Shown here: in pieces, positions 1 through 11,049 of the stretch
Layout of the letters: every line of letters starts with the position of its first letter
How positions within the stretch are numbered: the stretch's first letter is position 1
Source: Pseudopyrenochaeta lycopersici
Lineage: Eukaryota > Ascomycota > Dothideomycetes > Pleosporales > Pseudopyrenochaetaceae
Length of the DNA: 64,000 nt
Assembly (NCBI GenBank): GCA_003313425.1
Contig: NHZP01000006.1
Location: 248,001 to 312,000, forward strand
Reading direction: 5' to 3'
Position numbers and translations under genes: made by a program
The notes under the pieces: model-generated
Seen by the model: only the letters and a program-made list of their open reading frames with translations
Told to the model about the DNA's origin: nothing
Databases searched by the model: none

Positions 1-194
1 AGAGTATGCTGTTAGATCTATAGCATAGCAGCGAGCGTACGCGATACTGCATTATAGTACATAGCTCGGGTGTAACCACTTGGTACACACACTACATAAA
101 AAGGACAAAAAATAGAAAAGAACTCAGAGAGGATTAATACAATGAAATAAAACCCATCAACATACCTCATCGCATTTGAGCATTCTATCTGACA
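1..194. other. left-edge sequence, no gene
   Basis: No open frame of note and no recognisable repeat. The stretch still contains many CA/TG dinucleotides, so it looks less RIP-mutated than the DNA to its right. Similarity to the repeat at 8350-8440 begins abruptly at 195, which makes 194/195 a breakpoint. Confidence 0.5.
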
Positions 195-285
195 TCTCTC
201 TTTACTTATACGAATATATATATATCCTCTAATAGTACCTATAACCTCTTCTCTATCTTTCTTCTTCTATAGTATAGGATAAATG
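195..285. repeat. 91-bp direct-repeat fragment (partner 8350-8440)
   Basis: This 91-bp stretch matches 8350-8440 in the same orientation and without gaps. Differences are mostly C/T and G/A, as expected of RIP. It ends exactly where the inverted LTR fragment begins (286). It is probably a truncated end of the LTR-like repeat at 7956-8474. Confidence 0.7.
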
Positions 286-475
286 TGTTACGAATAGGAA
301 GTAGGAAGGCGGCGGTTATAAGGATAAGGGAGGAGGCAGTGGCACGGACGACTAACAAAGAGACTGAGCCTCTAAACTAACTAATAACGCTAAGGTTACG
401 TAATCCTAGGAAACCTACACTAAGACAGACTATATCCTATAGGACAGAGATAAACCTAGAAATCCTAAAGGAGGC
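286..475 (-). repeat. left part of inverted LTR, target of the nested element
   Basis: This is the reverse complement of the distal half of the 400-bp LTRs at 476-875 and 6618-7017, starting with TGTTA. It continues at 7018-7237 (ending TAACA), so a complete LTR copy in opposite orientation was split by insertion of the element 476-7017. GAGGC (471-475) is repeated at 7018-7022 as the target duplication. The broken copy shows no obvious target duplication of its own outside 286 and 7237. Confidence 0.85.
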
Positions 476-875
476 TGTTAAAGATCTAGTTAAGTGGTTA
501 CGATATAAAGCAACTGGTGTTAACTAGTTAGTATCTTTGGAGTATTCTATAGATGTGCAGTGCTAGGTAGATCGAAGGTAGAAGTATCTAATAGTAGTAT
601 ACTTGTAGATTGTCTTAAGTTGATTACAATGTGCCGTAGGGCTATATTGTGCAAGTCTATATATATAATTGTCTTATAGGATTCCTATAAGGCCCCCTCT
701 AGGATTTCTAGGTTTGTCTCCGTCCTATAGGACATAGTCCGTCTTGGCGTAGGTTTCCTAGGATTACATAACTCTAGCGTTATTAGTTAGTTCAGAGGCT
801 CGGCCTCTTCGTTAGTCGTCCGTGCCTCCTCCCACATCCTTATAACCGCCGCCTTCCTACTTCCTGTTCGTAACA
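476..875 (-). repeat. LTR of decayed element (3' LTR in coding sense)
   Basis: It is 400 bp long with TGTTA/TAACA ends. Compared with 6618-7017, its right part (about 700-875) carries many C-to-T and G-to-A changes, for example in GTCATCGGTTGG-type positions that read GTTATTAGTTAG here. It is flanked on the outside by GAGGC at 471-475. Confidence 0.88.
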
Positions 876-878
876 CTA

Positions 879-889
879 TCCTCCCCTCC
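879..889 (-). other. polypurine tract of the decayed element
   Basis: The minus strand reads a purine-rich GGAGGGGAGGA just inside the LTR that ends at 875. In LTR retrotransposons the plus-strand primer lies immediately upstream of the 3' LTR. This supports minus-strand orientation and agrees with the reverse-transcriptase relic. Confidence 0.6.
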
Positions 890-999
890 AGTCCTTATAT
901 CCTTATAACTAACCTATAGCTTCTTATAGTACTACTTATTATTATTCTATTAGAGATTATATAAATACTATTAGTTAGGTTACTATAGTTTCTTATAAA

Positions 1000-3900
1000 T
1001 ATTATTTAAAAAAGAAGTTAGAGTATAGGATATTATTATTAAAAGAGAAGTGTAGAAATTATTATTATAATAGGGTGTTATTATGCGAGCTAGTAGATAT
1101 ACTAGTTCTAAACTTTTCTTATCTAGATAAGGAATTAGCTTAGTTAGACGCGTAGGAAGCTGAAGCTAATAACGCAGAAGAGAAGGCGCTAAATACCTTT
1201 CTTACTGCTCGCGTAAAAAAAAATTAACTTTATAAATAATAAAAGTTATTACAGCGTTATAAGTAATAATAGGTAGATAATTCTAGTTATATCGTAGAAG
1301 AGATTAAAGCGTTAGAGGCGATTAAGGATATTAACTATAAGGTTAACGTTCTTAAATAAGGGCTAATACCTAGTACTTCTACCTTAGACTAGAGCGTCTT
1401 TACTCTATCCTAGCTTAAAGGCAATCCTCTTCCTCTAGGAATTATATTATTAGATTAAGTTAGTTATAGTTCTAATACCTAAGGTCTTTTTATTCTTTAT
1501 TATAGTTATATTTACTAATTTATTCCTTATAGTTTCCTAAGTTTAATTTAGGTTCCTATATATTTTCTAAGTTAGGGTAGTCCTTCTATTTTATAAGGTA
1601 CTCCCTTTCTCTATATTAGTTTTCTATAATTTTTAAGTGTCTCTTATTAAGAATTTTCTTAACTTTATACTATATTTCTTCTTTAGTCTCGTACCTAAAG
1701 GTCTTCTATAGTAGTATTATTAGGTGCGCAGGTTCTAATAGCTTAATATAGAACCTTAGGTAGATCTTTACGTCTTTAGGTAGTTCTAATATATACGTAA
1801 CTAGTCTATTATATTACTTAATTAAAAATAGTCTAACTTTAACGTAGTCTAATCCCTTATTAGGTTATTTCGTGCGTAGGTTTTTTATAAGTAAATATAC
1901 TTTATCCCCCTTTTTTAGCTAAGGCACTGTTTTTCTTTTCTTATTAATATATAAAATTTATTATCTTTATCTTTTCTTAAGTCTTTCTTATAATTATTTT
2001 AACGTTACTTATAGTTCTCTTGCTGTTCTAACTGCAGCTTCTACTTTAATATTTAGAAAGTTTCTTTTAAATAGGTTTAGGTGTTTTCTATAATAAGCGT
2101 AGAATAGTGTTTTATCTATTACTTTAGATTTACTGTTATTAAATGCAATTTGTGCTGTTAGTAGTAGTAATACCTAGTTATTCTGTTATTTGTTATAATA
2201 CGCTTGTAGGTATTATTTTAGGGTTCTGTTTGTTTGTTCTGTTTATCTATTAGTTTCTAGGTAGTATACTATAGATAGTTTACTTTAGGTACCTATCTTA
2301 GCTATAAAGGTTAACTAGAAATTAGATATAAATAACTTATCTCTATTACTAATAATAGTTTTTAGTATACTATAGTGTTAGAATATTTAGTCTTTTATTA
2401 TTTCCGCGAGTTATAGTGCTGTAAAATTCTTCCTAAATAGTATAAACTCTGCGTATTTAATATATCTGTATACTACGTTACATATTATATTATACTTATA
2501 TCTAGTTACTTTATCTATAGACTTAGGTAAATCTGTAATAAATTCTATTACTATATCTTCCTATAGCTTTATAGGTATCTTAACTGCCTATAACTCGCTA
2601 TAGGGTGCATAAGTAGCATATTTATTTTATTAGTAAGGTACATATTTCTTAACATGTGTTTCTACTTTCTACCTAAGGTTTATAATATAGTAGTTTCGTT
2701 AGATAAGTTCTATTATTTTTATAATTCCTAGGTGTCTATATATTAGATTATTATAGTATTATTAGATAATAGTTTTGTGTAGGTCCTTAGGAACTTTTAC
2801 TTATACTTTTAAAATTACGTAGCATTCTTATAAAGGTCCTAGGGTTCTATCTTTATTTATCTTTAAAATTACTATGCGAACTTTAGTTTTCTTCCCTATT
2901 ATATTATATCTTCTACTTAGTATATCTACTCTTCTATTTTCTTTTTTTAGTATATAGATAATTTTAAACTTATATTATCCTAGAAGTTCTAACTATCTTA
3001 CTTATCTTTAGTTTAGTTATTTTATTATTATAAAGTATATTAGGTTCTAGTAGTTAGTGTAAATAGTAAGTTCTAAGTAACTTTCTATATATACTCTCTA
3101 ATATTATAGTGCGTTAATAATAGCTTTTAGTTCCTTATTATAGATATTGTATTATTCTTCTATCTATAAGAACTTTCGTAAGTAATACGCTATAGGGTAC
3201 TATTTTCTATCCTTCTTTTATAAGGCTACTGCTCTAATTATAAGGTCTAATACGTCTGTTTTAATCTTTAGTAGCTGTCTACTAGTAAATAATATAAGTA
3301 CTAGTTTAACTGTATATACTTCTTTTAGCGTTTTGAAGGCTCGTTATTATTTCTTATTCTAGTCCTATTTTTCCTCTTTCTTTATTAGTCTTATTAAGGG
3401 TGCTATAATCTAAGTAAAGTCCTTAATAAATTATTAATTAAAGTTAATAAATCCTAGGAATAACTAGATATCCTTAACTGTTTGTAGTATTTTCTATTCC
3501 TAGATTATTCTGACCTTAGATTTACTAATTCGTACTTCTTATTTCCTAACTATATATCCTAGGAATTCTACTTCTTCCTTGTAAAATTCGCATTTCTCTA
3601 GTTTTAACTTAAGGTGATAGTTTCTTAGTTATTATAGTACCTCCTTAACATGTTATTTATATTCTTTTATATTTCTAGAGTAAACTAAAATATTATCTAG
3701 GTAGGCTATTACATATATATTAAGATATTCGGCTAAGACGTTATTAATTAAGTCTTAACACGTTACTAGTGCGTTTATTAAGCTAAAAGGTATTACTGTA
3801 TACTTATAATGTCTATATTATATCCTAAAGGCGGTTTTCTATTCCTCTCCTTCCTTTATTCTAATAAGGTTATACACTCCTCTTAGGTCTAACGTAGTAA

Positions 3901-6600
3901 AATATTAAGCTCTTGTTAATCTATTACGTAGTTCTTATATATTAGGTAGTAGGTAGTAATTCTTCTTAGTAATATTATTTAACTTTCTATAGTTAATGCA
4001 TAACTTTAGCGCTCTATCTTTCTTTAGCGCGAACAGGATAGGGTATCCTACTAAGGACTTAGATTTTCTAATAAAACCCTTCACTAAATTTTTATTAATA
4101 TATTTTTTTAAGACGCCTAGCTTATAGTTACTTAGGCAGTATATTAGTACAAACCTAAGTTACTTACCTTCTATAAGTTCTATCTTATAATCCTATTCTT
4201 AGTACTTTAGTAGTACTTCTCTTTATACCTTTTTAATAAATATATTTATAAATTCTTTATATTCTTCTAGGATCTTAGGAGTAGTAACTAACTCCTTATT
4301 CTTCTTAGTATTCTTTACTAGCTACTAATAAAGTAGCTGTTTCTTAGTTTCTTGCGAAGGTTTAATACTTATTATCGCCTTCTTATCTACTAAGGTATAT
4401 AACTATTATATAGGCATTCTTACGTTTTCTTTTACACGTACAGATACTCTTTATTTTATCTAGTTAATTACTAGATTATAGTATCTTAACTATAGTAGTC
4501 CTAGTATAATATTATAGGCGGCTGTCCTAAAGACGTCTAGTCTTACCTAGTGTATTTTAGAGGCTAGACTAAGGCTAGTAGTAACCTTATAGGTTACTAT
4601 TCCTCCTAATTTTCTGTTTACTACTGTTATCTGGTAGAGTTTTTTCTTTAAGACAGGTTATAGCCCTGCTTTTAATATAGCTATCTTAGAAATATAGTTT
4701 ACTTATAATCTAGAATCTATTAGTACCTTTAGCTCCTTTCCTTAGAGTTTTATTCTAAGTTAGAAGAGACTCTCTTTCTTTTGTTAGATAGCCTAGTATT
4801 ACTTCTTAGTACTATCTAGTTGTAGATAAATCCTTTGTCTAGTTCTAGCCTTCTTACTATAGGAAGGTTTAGTTTCTAGTTTCTGTCTAAAAAAGAATTT
4901 TCCTTAAAACTATTTACTTCCTTTTCTAGCTTATAGCGCTTATATCTTAGATTTATATAGGTTTGCTATAATTTGTTAGTGTATTACTTATTTATAATAA
5001 TATTTTAATTTACAGTATATTTATTATTATATCCTAGAAAGTAATTTATTGTTTATTTATCCTATAAGTAGTTAATATAATTATCCTGTTAGTAGTCGTA
5101 CTATTACTATTTACACGCTCCCTTTAGTGTTAGGAAGTGTCTTTCTTATAGCTTAACAGCGTAATAGTAGTTATAGTAGTTATATATATAGTAGAGGTAT
5201 AATAGTGGCCTGTGTTTTAGGTTTCTCTAGTTATAGTTATATTAGAAAAGTTTTTATCTTTTCTCTACTTAGGCTATAGCTTTTTATTTAATTTACTGCT
5301 TAGCTTATTCTATAGAGAATCTAACACACTTAATATTCTCTATTATATATTCCTAACATATATTATTCTAGTTTAAGGGTTTACACTTTATTTTTTAGTC
5401 CTAGCATTATATGTATATATATTTCCTACTATATATTTTCTATAGTGCTAGTATACCCTATATTCTCTGTATTTTATTATTTAGTGCTTATACTTCCTTA
5501 ATACTTTCTATAGGTAGTAGTTAGTTCTAGTTAACTAGGGTTCCTAGATATAGTTCTGCTAAAGCCTTATTATTCTAGTTAATTTCCTATGTGTTTAAGG
5601 GTACCTATCTATAAGTCTTTATAATCTAGTTATTATCCTACTATAGTAGTAATAAGAGTCTAGTACTATAGTTAGGTGTAGTAACTACTTCCTAGTCCTT
5701 AAATTAGGTGTTATTAAAGTTTTTAATTATATTAACTTTAAGTTAAGTAACTTTATTCTTTTATCTATAATTTTTTATAAAGTATCTCTTCTTCTTATAA
5801 TTATAGTAATTACCTTTTATCTTCTCTGTATCTGTCTTCTAGTTTCCTACTTTCTTATTCCTGTACTTCTTATTAATATTATCTAGGTGTATTAGTTCTA
5901 GTTTATTAGAAGTGTAGTAGCTAATAGTATAAGTATTCCTTAGGTAGTAAATATAGCCTTTCTATTTACTTATGTAGTTTATTCTTCCTTTTCTATAGCT
6001 TTATAGTTCCTAGTTTAATTTATATAGGTTATTATTAATTCTTATATAGTTATTAATTAGGTTATTAAGGTCTTTAATAACATATCTTATTTTTATAAGT
6101 TCCTCTCTAACCTATAGTTTTAGGCCCTATTAGAATATTTATTTAAGAGCCTTATCGTCCTATCTAATAATTATAGAGTACTGCTTAAACCTGTTAGCAT
6201 AGTTAGCGATAGAGGTATATTACTTAAGTTCCTATATATGTCTTTCTGCTGCGACTTTCCTTATCTATATTCTAAAGATTTGTTAGATATACTTTTTAAA
6301 CTTATCCTAATCCTTAAACATTTCTATGTTATCTACGTTAATAACTTCCTAGTCTATATACTATTCTAATTACAGCGTAACCTAGTCTAGCGCCTTACTT
6401 ATAAAGTAAGTAATTATAATAGGTGCTTTATTACTTTTAGTAATATCCTTATAGAGGTAAAAGTATAGGTTAAGTTAGAGTAACTATCCTTTAAGGTGTT
6501 ATTAGTTACTACTAAACGTAGTAGGTTTACTAATTAGGCGACCTTTAGTAGTTATAGTTAAAGAGTTAAGGGTAGCTACGTATTTACTAGGGCTACTTAT
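1000..6600 (-). pseudogene. decayed gag-pol interior
   Basis: No frame longer than 60 codons survives here on either strand. On the minus strand a reverse-transcriptase block can still be read around 3600-3850, including N-I-Y-V-I-A-Y-L-D-N-I-L-V-Y-S. By the usual order, gag would lie near 5300-6500 and integrase near 1000-2700; I could not delimit them by eye. Stops fall mainly at TAA/TAG created from CAA/CAG-like codons, as RIP does. Confidence 0.7.
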
Positions 6601-6617
6601 CTTAAGAGTAATTAAAA

Positions 6618-7017
6618 TGTTAAAGATCTAGTTAAGTAGTTACGATATAAAGTAACTAGTGTTAACTAGTTAGTATCTTTAGAGTATTCTGTAGATATAT
6701 AGTACTAAGTAGATTAAAGGTAGAAGTATCTAATAGTAGTATACTTATAGATTGTCTTAAGTTAATTATAATATGCTGTAGGGCTACATTATGCGAGTCT
6801 ATATACATGATTATCTTATGGGATTCCTATAAGGCCCCCTCTAGGATTTCTAGGTTTGTCTCTGTCCCATGGGACATAGTCCGTCTTGGCGTGGGTTTCC
6901 TGGGATCACGTGACTCTGGCGTCATCGGTTGGTTCAGAGGCTCGGCCTCTTCGTTGGTCGTCCGTGCCTCCTCCCACATCCTCATAACCGCCGCCTTCCT
7001 ACTTCCTGTTCGTAACA
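6618..7017 (-). repeat. LTR of decayed element (5' LTR in coding sense)
   Basis: This is the 400-bp partner of 476-875, followed by the GAGGC target copy at 7018-7022. Its right half (about 6810-7017) is far less mutated than its own left half and than the other LTR, keeping CACGTG, GTCATCGG and similar words. The short open frame at 6807-7040 is a by-product of that spared patch and is not a gene. Confidence 0.88.
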
Positions 7018-7237
7018 GAGGCCTTATAGGAATCCTATAAGATAATTATATATATAGACTTATATAATATAGCTCTATAGTATATTATAATTAACTTAAG
7101 ATAATCTATAAGTATACTACTATCTAATACTTCTACCTTTAATCTCCTAGCACTGCATATCTATAGAATACTCTAAAGATACTAACTAGTTAATACTAGT
7201 TGCTTTATATTGTAACTACTTGTTTAGATCTTTAACA
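7018..7237 (-). repeat. right part of inverted LTR split by the nested element
   Basis: This continues the inverted LTR from 286-475 and ends in TAACA at 7233-7237. The junction words on the two sides (CCTAAAG-GAGGC and GAGGC-CTTATAGG) read continuously once the inserted element and one GAGGC are removed. They then match the corresponding LTR sequence around 690-710. Confidence 0.85.
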
Positions 7238-7955
7238 AGCCCTACTAAGTATTATATAAAGATTAATTAATAAGATAAAAGAAGAGTTTAGTAATATAAA
7301 CTAGCTTAAGCTAAATAATATTAGATATAGAAAAGAAAAGAGAAATAAGATATATAAAAGTAGTTATAATAAGATAGTAAAACTTATCTATAACTAAAGT
7401 ATCTAAGATATATTAAATTATATAGTTAGTAGAGAGAAGAGACGTATTACCTTAAGTAGTAAGAATAATAATACTAGTAGGTTAAGTTTAGTTAGAAGCT
7501 ATTTAAGTAAGCTAAGTATAAGTAACTTAAGTAATATTAGCTCTAGTAGCTATATATATAGATATAATATTACTAGTAGTTATATAAGTAAGATAGTTTA
7601 TACTACTACTATAACTACTAGAACTCTATATACTATAATTAAGCTAACTAGCTAAGAAAGCTACTTTAAGAGGTATATTAGTAATAATAAGAAAATAAGT
7701 TATATATAAGTAAGTTAAAGTTAAGTAGTAAAAGAGGAAAAATAAGTTAGAGGAAAAGCTCTTTATATACGCACGAATAAGTAAATAACTAACTTCTCCT
7801 CTACTTTATATTATTAGGTAATAATAATAAGTAAAAGAAAAAATTGCTTATAAATAAATAAGAAAAAGTATATATAATATCTCTACTTTTATAGTATAAT
7901 AATATAATACTACTTATACTAGTATAAGGTTAAAGTTAAACTATATATAAAGAAG
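7238..7955. other. very AT-rich RIP-like DNA, no gene
   Basis: AT-rich sequence with TpA-rich words (tagta, ctata) and stops in all frames. It is probably a decayed repeat interior, but no domain could be read. Confidence 0.5.
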
Positions 7956-8474
7956 TGTTGCAAACAACGCGCTGTGACCTGGGGTACGGTAGGCTCACGT
8001 GCGCGATCACGTACGCGCTCGCGCACGCGTACACGCTGCTTACGCTCCTACCGTATAATAGCCCCTGTAATAGGCCGTGCTCAGCTCTCCTTTATATAGC
8101 TGGCTCTCCTAAGGCCTCCTAGATAAAACAGTGGTCCATCTCATAGATCACCTGGGTAACTGTTGCCAAGCTCTCCCTTTTTCCTCCACAAGAAGTAATA
8201 TAGTTATTTAAGGAGGAGGAGGGTATTATAATAGGCTGCGCCCTTTAAGTAAGAGAGGCTTTACTACTATCGCACGGGGAGCGAACTCCTTAATCTCTTC
8301 TATCCCCTTTTCTTATAAGCTTATATAAGTTAGTAGCTAGAGGGGTACGTCTCTCTTTACTCGTACGAATATATATATATCCTCTAAGGATACCTATAAC
8401 CTCTTCTTTATCTTTCTCCTTCTGTAGTATAGGACAAATGCACACTCGTTAGCTAGGCCTCTTCGCTTATAACA
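7956..8474. repeat. candidate LTR or repeat end of another element
   Basis: The segment starts TGTTG and ends TAACA, as an LTR might. It includes a TATATA-containing stretch near 8092-8098, and its section 8350-8440 is repeated at 195-285. A less mutated, CG-rich part covers about 7960-8120. No matching full-length partner is visible in the window, so the LTR interpretation is tentative. Confidence 0.35.
7985..8055. repeat. inverted repeat around a CG-alternating tract
   Basis: TACGGTAGG at 7985-7993 is the perfect reverse complement of CCTACCGTA at 8047-8055. The 53-nt loop is dominated by alternating CG/CA/TG steps (GCGCG, TACGCG, CGCGCACGCGT). This CpG-rich island stands out in otherwise AT-saturated DNA. 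Confidence 0.6.
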
Positions 8475-8950
8475 TTAATTTTATATTTTCTAAGTATTTT
8501 CTTAATTAATATTTATAATTATAGTTATTCTTTATAATAATATTATATTATATTATATATTTATAGTATTAATATATATAATTAACCTTTATTACTTTAA
8601 ACTTAAATTATTAAGTTTAATAATATTTTTTTATTATTATTAAAATCTTTATTAAATAAGTTATTTTAAACTATTATAACTTTATAAGCTTATACTCTTA
8701 AGACCTTTAACTTTAATAATCTCTTATATAGTATATAATAAGTCTAATTCTTTTATTTTATATATATATCTATAATACTTATAAAAGTATTTAAATAAAT
8801 AGCTTTTTTAAGCTAAAAGTTAAAAATTAATTAACTTTATAATTATAAGCTTAAACTTTTAATTCTTTTTTTTTTTTATTTTTAGCTTATAAATAGTAAA
8901 ATAATATATTAAAGTTTTAAATTAATAGCTATAGTAATTAAAAAGTTAGA
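8475..8950. other. extremely AT-rich block, no gene
   Basis: This is almost pure A/T with long runs of TTATAA and TTAATA words and no open frame. It ends sharply near 8950, where normal composition with CG-containing words begins. That point is the border between the RIP block and gene-bearing DNA. Confidence 0.6.
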
Positions 8951-10076
8951 GGGGGTGTAGTTTTTCTTAAGCGCGTGCCTCAGGTGGTGGCGTTCCTCAG
9001 GTGGGGCGGCACGTTACTTGCGGACCGATGCGCCCTTTCAAGATCGTTCGTTCCGCCTCACGGAAATTAGGTGGGACCAATGCGCATTAGGCAGAGAAAT
9101 AACCCCTGTATATCTAGGTATAACGACTACGCCGCAGTAAACTAAACCTCTTTTGCAAAGGCCACGGCCAGCCAGGAGAAAAACTCTGTCAACTGTGCCG
9201 CTTACATACATTCTTCAACTAACTGGCCATTGAAATGGGCTGGGTTCTAGCCTTGGCTAATATGCTCCGAAAATATCCCTACGCATGTGCTCATGCATGT
9301 GCCAAGCCAGCTATTCCCAATGCCACATTAATCTCCGCACAACTGTGTGCTATGGTACCTTCACATCGCAATTCAGGCGCACCCTGGTAGCGATCTTCTC
9401 TAGGGAAATGGACGAAAATACTGCGTAGTCTGCAAGTTTGAGCCATGAGGTTGAGTTATGATGGTTGAACAACCAATCTCGACTTTCAGTGCGGCGCGAG
9501 TCCTCATGAAATTGACGACGCGGCGAACCTCATGGTGTGCCTCTCCGCCGACATGAACGAGCGACACTTCACATTGATTCAATGCAAGGCATAATCCCAT
9601 CTCGACTACAGTGTATTGTGTCGTATCTACGTCCCGTGCACACTGAGCAGTGTGCCCCAGAAGGCAAGGCTGCTTTAACTGGCATGGAGCAATTTTCGCA
9701 CCCAGTGTACAGCAAGTGTATTCACTAAAGATGACCGATTGGAGCAATAACAACAGCCTCGCGTATCTGCTAATTTCCAGCCCCTGTTACGCCTGCTTGG
9801 ATACACCATACTATGCAGGGTCCACATCTCTGGTCTGGAATGCATCTGCATTCGGTACCTGCATTAGCCTCGGCCCGTGCATCTACCTTATCCTGAGCGC
9901 AATTTTCGAGAATTCCATGAGCCAGTGCTTTGCCCTTCAAGTTCAACGATGACCGGTGAAGGCTTAGCATCAAAACGTCGCTTGGTGAGACTTTTTTTCT
10001 CATACCTCGTGCTTATAGCCAGGAGCTGCAAGGGCTAACCGGCTTTTTCATTTACAAGCAATAACCGGCTAGAAAC
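8951..10076. other. intergenic DNA of normal composition
   Basis: Composition is balanced. The open frames here (for example about 9400-9753 minus and 9650-9952 plus) overlap each other, show no recognisable motif and have no convincing splice structure. I see no supportable gene. Promoter sequence of the 2EXR gene at 10077 must lie at the right end. Confidence 0.4.
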
Positions 10077-10832
10077 ATGTCCACTTTCCATCAGTTTCCG
10101 CAGTTGCCAACGGAGCTTCGTCTTGCGATATGGGAAATGACTGTTGAGCCTCGCGAGGTTGAGGTCCGTATCGTCAAGAAGTCAGTCGAACAAATTAGTC
10201 GTCCGGTGCCCATCCACACCGGTCCATCCGCTCAAGCCCAGCCCCGACGCCACAGTCTTATTGAATCATCAGAAACCAAGAATACGCTCCAGCAAACTCC
10301 CTTCGAAATGAACACGGGACATGGCCATGTTGTCTCATCCACACCGGTGACGGCGATAGTAAAATCAACCAGAAAATCACGAAAGGCGAAACGGGCTGAG
10401 CAACTATATCACATGTTCTCGTCCACGATACCGGCGGTGCTACACTCATGTCGGGAAGCCCGAAACCACGGACTATATCGGCAGATTTCCTTGGATGTGA
10501 ACATCCAGCATAGTGCTGAGCGCCGATATGTCTGGCTGAATCTGGACATTGATTTAGTCGACCTCGGGTCATTTCAGCTAGGTTACCTCAGACCGATTGC
10601 ATCGACCATCAAGCGGCTGAAGTTTAGCCGCGCGAATTCGGATGAATTCTGGTATCGGACTGAGAACAGGGAGCTCTTACAATTTATCAATGTTGAAGAG
10701 ATTCACGTAGTCTGCGAGGATGGCTTTTGGAATTGGGGCGGAGCTGAATACGAACTTTGCTGGCCTTGCGCCTACGGGAATGTGTTCTTCATCGAGGATT
10801 GGCAAGGGGTCCGAGTTGCAAGAGGTCCTGAG

Positions 10833-11005
10833 TGTAACGGGCTAGGCCAGTGCTCGAGGCTGCGCCGTCGTGCACGGATATACGGCTCGTGCACGGAAAA
10901 CTTTGTACCTCGCGTGGCACCCAATTCTCCTCTTTTCTTCCTATCTTGGTTGTAGATAGCATCTGGACTAGATAGCTGGAATCCAGTTACTAGAGACCGC
11001 TCACA
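10833..11005 (+). repeat. 5' LTR (173 bp)
   Basis: Identical to 15892-16064 over its whole length by eye. It contains ATCTTGGTTGTA at 10943-10954, complementary to the primer-binding site just beyond the LTR. That 12-mer sits between CT and GATAG, so a short CTATC/GATAG stem can form around it (10941-10959). No good TATA box is visible 25-35 bp upstream of 10943. Confidence 0.95.
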
Positions 11006-11017
11006 TACAACCAAGAT
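11006..11017 (+). other. primer-binding site, self-priming type
   Basis: TACAACCAAGAT starts at the first base after the 5' LTR. It is perfectly complementary over 12 nt to 10943-10954 inside the LTR, and pairing stops at both ends. It does not resemble the usual complements of tRNA 3' ends, which begin TGG. In Tf1/sushi-type elements the first bases of the transcript fold back onto such a site and prime minus-strand synthesis. By analogy the transcript would start near 10943 (inference). Confidence 0.75.
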
Positions 11018-11049
11018 CTCGCAGCTGACGAGGACACTGAAAAAGCATT

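Larger units (their letters stand above)
476..7017 (-). mobile_element. RIP-degraded Ty3/Gypsy-type LTR retrotransposon
   Basis: Two 400-bp LTRs (476-875 and 6618-7017, both TGTTA...TAACA) bound a 5.7-kb AT-rich interior, and GAGGC is duplicated on both sides. The coding strand is minus. A reverse-transcriptase signature reads Y-L-D-N-I-L-V-Y-S at about 3680-3703, where the second Asp of YLDD has become Asn, a G-to-A change. A purine-rich minus-strand tract sits directly inside the LTR at 875, where a 3' polypurine tract belongs. Every frame is full of stops, so the element is inactive. The Ty3/Gypsy assignment rests on the YLDx motif and overall layout. Confidence 0.88.

Noticed and set aside
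6807..7040. 77-codon open frame in the AT-rich block
   Set aside because: It lies inside the less mutated half of an LTR and exists only because that patch escaped RIP. It has no protein motif.
8461..8950. Possible centromere or telomere-type AT-rich DNA
   Set aside because: No telomeric TTAGGG repeats and no tandem array are present. The AT richness is explained by RIP-mutated repeats.
10772..11014. Minus-strand frames repeated at 10772-11014 and 15795-16130
   Set aside because: They are the antisense of the two identical LTRs and not duplicated genes.
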